Shown here: in pieces, positions 27,386-29,951 of the stretch
Position numbering within the stretch: the stretch's first letter is position 1
How the letters are laid out: each line of letters opens with the position of its first letter
Virus record (IMG/VR): IMGVR_UViG_3300013212_000027
Span: 1 to 29,951 of that record
Strand: one strand, 5' to 3'
Length of the DNA stretch: 29,951 bases
Source of the DNA: a virus
Notes under the pieces: generated by a model
What the model saw: only the letters and a program-made list of their open reading frames with translations
What the model was told of the DNA's origin: nothing
The model's database searches: none
Program-made: the position numbers and the translations under genes

Positions 27386-29658
27386 TATTCTAATTCTTTA
27401 ATATATTTATAAATCATTTGCAAAGAAACTCCCAGCTGTTCCGAAACTTCTTTTTTATTTAAATCTTTATTTGATTTATACAAGGCAGAAAATTTATCTT
27501 TATTAGTTTTACCATCGTTTGTCTTCAATACTTTTCTAATTTCTGAAACTTCAATGCTATCAACTTTTACTTTTTTAGCCATCGCAATAAAATATTTAGA
27601 TAGCTTTTCTGCTTTTAAAATTGAATCTTTTGAAATCTCATCTAAATTATAATTTGTTTGTCCTATTGCTCCAAAAGTGTGAATTAATAAAGCAAATCTT
27701 GGAATATAAGATTTTTGCTTTGGCAACATTGATTTCATGTATTCATTTTCTGATTCACTGTTTTGAATTTCTGTAATATCGTTAAATATTCTCATCCATT
27801 CTTTTTTAGATTCAGAATTGAATTTAACGATTTTAGGTGTAATTGCTCCCTCTTGGTCTCTTTGTATTATTTTATTTCTAATCGTATCATAAAAAGCAAT
27901 AATTGTATCGCTATACCATTGAATAGTATTGTAGTCCATTTCGTTATCGTTGTAGCTTTCAATATTTAAATCTGGAAACGATAACAACATTCTATCCATA
28001 AAACCGTTATCTTTATTGTCATCAGTATAAAATGAATTAAAGATGCTCGGTTGTATTCCACCCAATACAGGAATTAAAGGTTTTGCAACAAATGATCCAG
28101 CACGAGTTAGCCTATTTAAATTCACAGATTTTCCGCTCCATGTCGATAACCAAAATTCTAAATCAGAACCTGGTTTATATTTATTCATATCTTTAAACCA
28201 TCCAGCTAACTCATCCTTAAAAACTCCTACTGCATTATCACTCTGCTGGTGCAAATCAACTAACGCTTCAATAGTAATATCATTTGCGATAAATTGCTTT
28301 TTAATTGGTTTGCTTACCTCCATACATTCCTCTTGGTCTTTTTTTGACAAACTAGAATAATACTCATACTTTTCGTATTCTTTTATGTAGTGTGAAATTT
28401 CTTTATTGTTTATCTTTTCTAAAGGAAAAATTATATTTGATATTGATGGCGTTTTACCAATACCAGCTTTACCAACTATTGCAACCCATATTGTTGCATT
28501 TTCAGTCCAACCTCTCTTAACTTCAATTTGCATTGAATTACCAATACTTAAAGAAGTAAGCCAAAGCAAAGAGCAACTCATGTAATCAACTGAACTGTCT
28601 AAAGTCTGGTTACATTCTAAAATATAAGATTGAATTGATTTAGGGAATATGTCAATAGGAAATTCTAAATCTGTTTTGTTAATTACAATCTTTTCTTTTG
28701 GCTCTAATTCTTGCTTTACTTTTCTACTTCCATAACCATCAATGTAAATTTGCTTAGCCGAAGCACTATAATCTCCATTAAATTTCTGCCAAGTGTAAGC
28801 CGTATAAGGTGATATTGGTTTTTCGTGAGGGTAAATTGTTGCAGTAGAAAAAAGAAACATTATGTTATCATTCTTGTAAATGTAACCGCTATGTGGGGAA
28901 GTTCCTCCGTGCCTTTTTATTATGTACTTATCCTTATGGTTTCCTACTATTGTAAAATCAGAACTAACAATATCATAAATATTATTTTTATCATTAAAGT
29001 CATCCCAAGGTAATATTTCGCCCTCTACATATTCGCTTTTTATTTTCTTTGTTTCAGCTACTTCTTTAACTACATCTTTATAATCGTACATTCGAGAAAA
29101 GCTAATTATAATTTCTCTGTCGTCATCGCTTATAAAATCAATATCATGATAGCTTTTTTTGTAAACTTTGTTATCAGGATATGTAAAAATATAACCGCCT
29201 ATTCCTCGTGTTTCAATTACTGCTTCTTTATGTCCTTTTAACTTTGCTAATTTAAGATTTCCCTCTACTCTTTTAGATTTATAAAGCAAATGATAACCAG
29301 CGTTTCTTGTTTTATAAATAATTACTTTATCCTCAAAATCTAAAATATTATCTTTTAAATAATTTATAAATTCATCCCAAAAAGCAATCTGCTCTTTTGC
29401 CGTTGAAAAAACTTTTAAATCTACATCAATACATTCTAAATATTCAAATCCAGTAACAATACCAAAGTTGTCTGTTGCTGGTATTTCTGAACCATCTTTT
29501 CTAATAATTCCACCTTTGTAATTAAAGTTTTTATAAAAGTCATTCCAGCTTCGCTTTTCAGTCTGTGATTTCTTCCAGCTAAAGTTTGGAACTTTATTTT
29601 CCGATACTGTTATCAAAGAAAAATTTTCATAGAACTTTTTTAATTTTACTTCTTCCAT
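27385..29658 (-). CDS. Primase-helicase (PrimPol-like N-terminus, DUF3987-like ATPase)
   Basis: The 757-aa replication protein. Residues ~40-190 resemble a primase-polymerase fold with metal-binding acids in 'ECIDVD' (75-80) and 'GYHLLYKSK'. Residues ~330-700 are a DUF3987-type helicase: Walker A 'GKAGIGKT' (396-403), Walker B 'VFKDELAGWF' (Asp482-Glu483), 'PVLGGIQPS'. A C-terminal helix-turn-helix ends 'KKEVSEQLGVSLQMIYKYIKELE'. It would open the origin and prime host polymerase. First gene of the replication operon, behind kissing-loop leader A. No phage DNA polymerase is present. Confidence 0.85.
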   Translation of the reverse strand: MEEVKLKKFYENFSLITVSENKVPNFSWKKSQTEKRSWNDFYKNFNYKGGIIRKDGSEIPATDNFGIVTGFEYLECIDVDLKVFSTAKEQIAFWDEFINYLKDNILDFEDKVIIYKTRNAGYHLLYKSKRVEGNLKLAKLKGHKEAVIETRGIGGYIFTYPDNKVYKKSYHDIDFISDDDREIIISFSRMYDYKDVVKEVAETKKIKSEYVEGEILPWDDFNDKNNIYDIVSSDFTIVGNHKDKYIIKRHGGTSPHSGYIYKNDNIMFLFSTATIYPHEKPISPYTAYTWQKFNGDYSASAKQIYIDGYGSRKVKQELEPKEKIVINKTDLEFPIDIFPKSIQSYILECNQTLDSSVDYMSCSLLWLTSLSIGNSMQIEVKRGWTENATIWVAIVGKAGIGKTPSISNIIFPLEKINNKEISHYIKEYEKYEYYSSLSKKDQEECMEVSKPIKKQFIANDITIEALVDLHQQSDNAVGVFKDELAGWFKDMNKYKPGSDLEFWLSTWSGKSVNLNRLTRAGSFVAKPLIPVLGGIQPSIFNSFYTDDNKDNGFMDRMLLSFPDLNIESYNDNEMDYNTIQWYSDTIIAFYDTIRNKIIQRDQEGAITPKIVKFNSESKKEWMRIFNDITEIQNSESENEYMKSMLPKQKSYIPRFALLIHTFGAIGQTNYNLDEISKDSILKAEKLSKYFIAMAKKVKVDSIEVSEIRKVLKTNDGKTNKDKFSALYKSNKDLNKKEVSEQLGVSLQMIYKYIKELE

Positions 29659-29677
29659 AAATGGTTTAAATATAAAA

Positions 29678-29764
29678 ATCCTTTAGGTTTCGTTGTGGTG
29701 GCAACTACTCCCTAAAGGATAATTTAATAATTCTTTAGATGTAATGAACCCACCAGAACATTAC
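29678..29764 (-). promoter_or_regulatory. Kissing-loop leader RNA A (primase-helicase)
   Basis: In the leftward transcript hairpin 1 is GTAATG ... CATTAC (29764-29759 with 29746-29741), presenting UGGUGG (29755-29750) closed by C-G. Hairpin 2 is ATCCTTTAGG paired with CCTAAAGGAT (29720-29711 with 29687-29678). Its tip GTTG[CCACCA]CAAC shows the complementary hexaloop (29701-29696). Five U residues follow and the AUG is 19 nt after the stem. CTAAAG in the spacer could also pair with CTTTAG of hairpin 2, giving an alternative fold. Confidence 0.75.
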
Positions 29765-29769
29765 AAGGG

Positions 29770-29777
29770 CAAATATA
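29770..29777 (-). promoter_or_regulatory. Host-type promoter box for the replication operon
   Basis: TATATTTG on the minus strand matches TAnnTTTG and lies 5 bp before hairpin 1 of leader A, so the structured leader would begin at the 5' end of the transcript. Confidence 0.6.
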
Positions 29778-29802
29778 AACCTTTTTTCAATATAAAAAAC
29801 AT

Positions 29803-29901
29803 TTTAAACCAAATATTTTTTTTTAAACTTTTTTAAACTTTTTTTAAACCTAGTTTTTCAATGATAGCAAAGGTTAACAGCGTTTTTAAACCAAGTTTAA
29901 A
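29803..29901. other. Origin-like iteron array, right arm
   Basis: TTTAAAC occurs at 29803, 29822, 29832, 29843 and 29885, with GTTTAAA at 29895. The middle three are spaced 10-11 bp. The orientation mirrors the GTTTAAA copies at 33-130. AAACCTAGTTT appears in both arms (near 29846 and 117). About 80 bp of nearly pure A/T separates the arms across the junction, as expected for a DNA-unwinding element. Confidence 0.5.
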
Positions 29902-29933
29902 ACTTTTTAGGTAAAAAATATTTTTTTTAAAAA

Positions 29934-29951
29934 ATAAAAATATAAATACTA
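29934..29951. repeat. Terminal direct repeat, right copy
   Basis: Identical to bases 1-18. It supports circular closure of the sequence within the origin-like region. Confidence 0.85.

Overview
The window looks like a complete, circularly closing genome of a tailed phage (siphovirus-like Caudoviricetes) infecting a Bacteroidota host, most likely a flavobacterium. The DNA is very AT-rich. The first and last 18 bases are identical, so the unique unit would be 29,933 bp. The host assignment rests on host-type promoter boxes (TAnnTTTG), the absence of Shine-Dalgarno sequences, and many proteins of types common in Bacteroidota phages. I see no integrase, tRNA, DNA polymerase or CRISPR array.

Almost every gene lies on the minus strand and is read right to left. 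(1) 29658-24643, replication and recombination: primase-helicase with a DUF3987-like ATPase, CoiA-like nuclease, SNF2-type helicase, VRR-NUC nuclease, a small protein, then a broken DNA cytosine methyltransferase. (2) 23178-24627, the only plus-strand genes: an XRE HTH + ImmA/IrrE metallopeptidase and a small partner whose 3' end runs into the methyltransferase remnant. (3) 22633-21595, small regulators and a sigma-70-like factor. (4) 21586-4419, packaging, tail, head and lysis: TerS, TerL, tail chaperone with a programmed frameshift, tail completion, tail tip, tape measure, XkdF-like protease, fibre, scaffold, capsid, tail tube candidate, portal, adaptor, M15 endolysin, holin. (5) 4275-937, small early genes including an HTH protein and a pentapeptide-repeat protein. 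(6) 861-184, a probable ssDNA-binding protein. The junction region 29803-130 holds helically phased GTTTAAA iterons and looks like the replication origin.

The most unusual content is regulatory RNA. Four operons with a host-type promoter box have structured leaders. The primase leader (29678-29764) and the 2308 leader (2326-2405) share one architecture without sharing sequence: a 5' hairpin whose loop presents a hexamer, then a 10-bp hairpin whose apical loop is the perfect complement of that hexamer (a kissing-loop candidate), then a U-run and the start codon. The ssb-like gene has a textbook H-type pseudoknot followed by an unstructured AU-rich run, which recalls the T4 gene 32 autoregulatory leader. 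The 4039-4200 leader has mutually exclusive antiterminator and terminator pairings.

The late genes instead use a different promoter-like element (GCAAAA, 16-17 bp, TATAMY with upstream GCGT) at four places. In three of them it sits exactly 3 nt before the ATG, implying leaderless messages and pointing to the phage sigma factor. Several genes of 34-59 codons are supported mainly by start-stop overlaps (ATGA or TAATG) with recognised neighbours.
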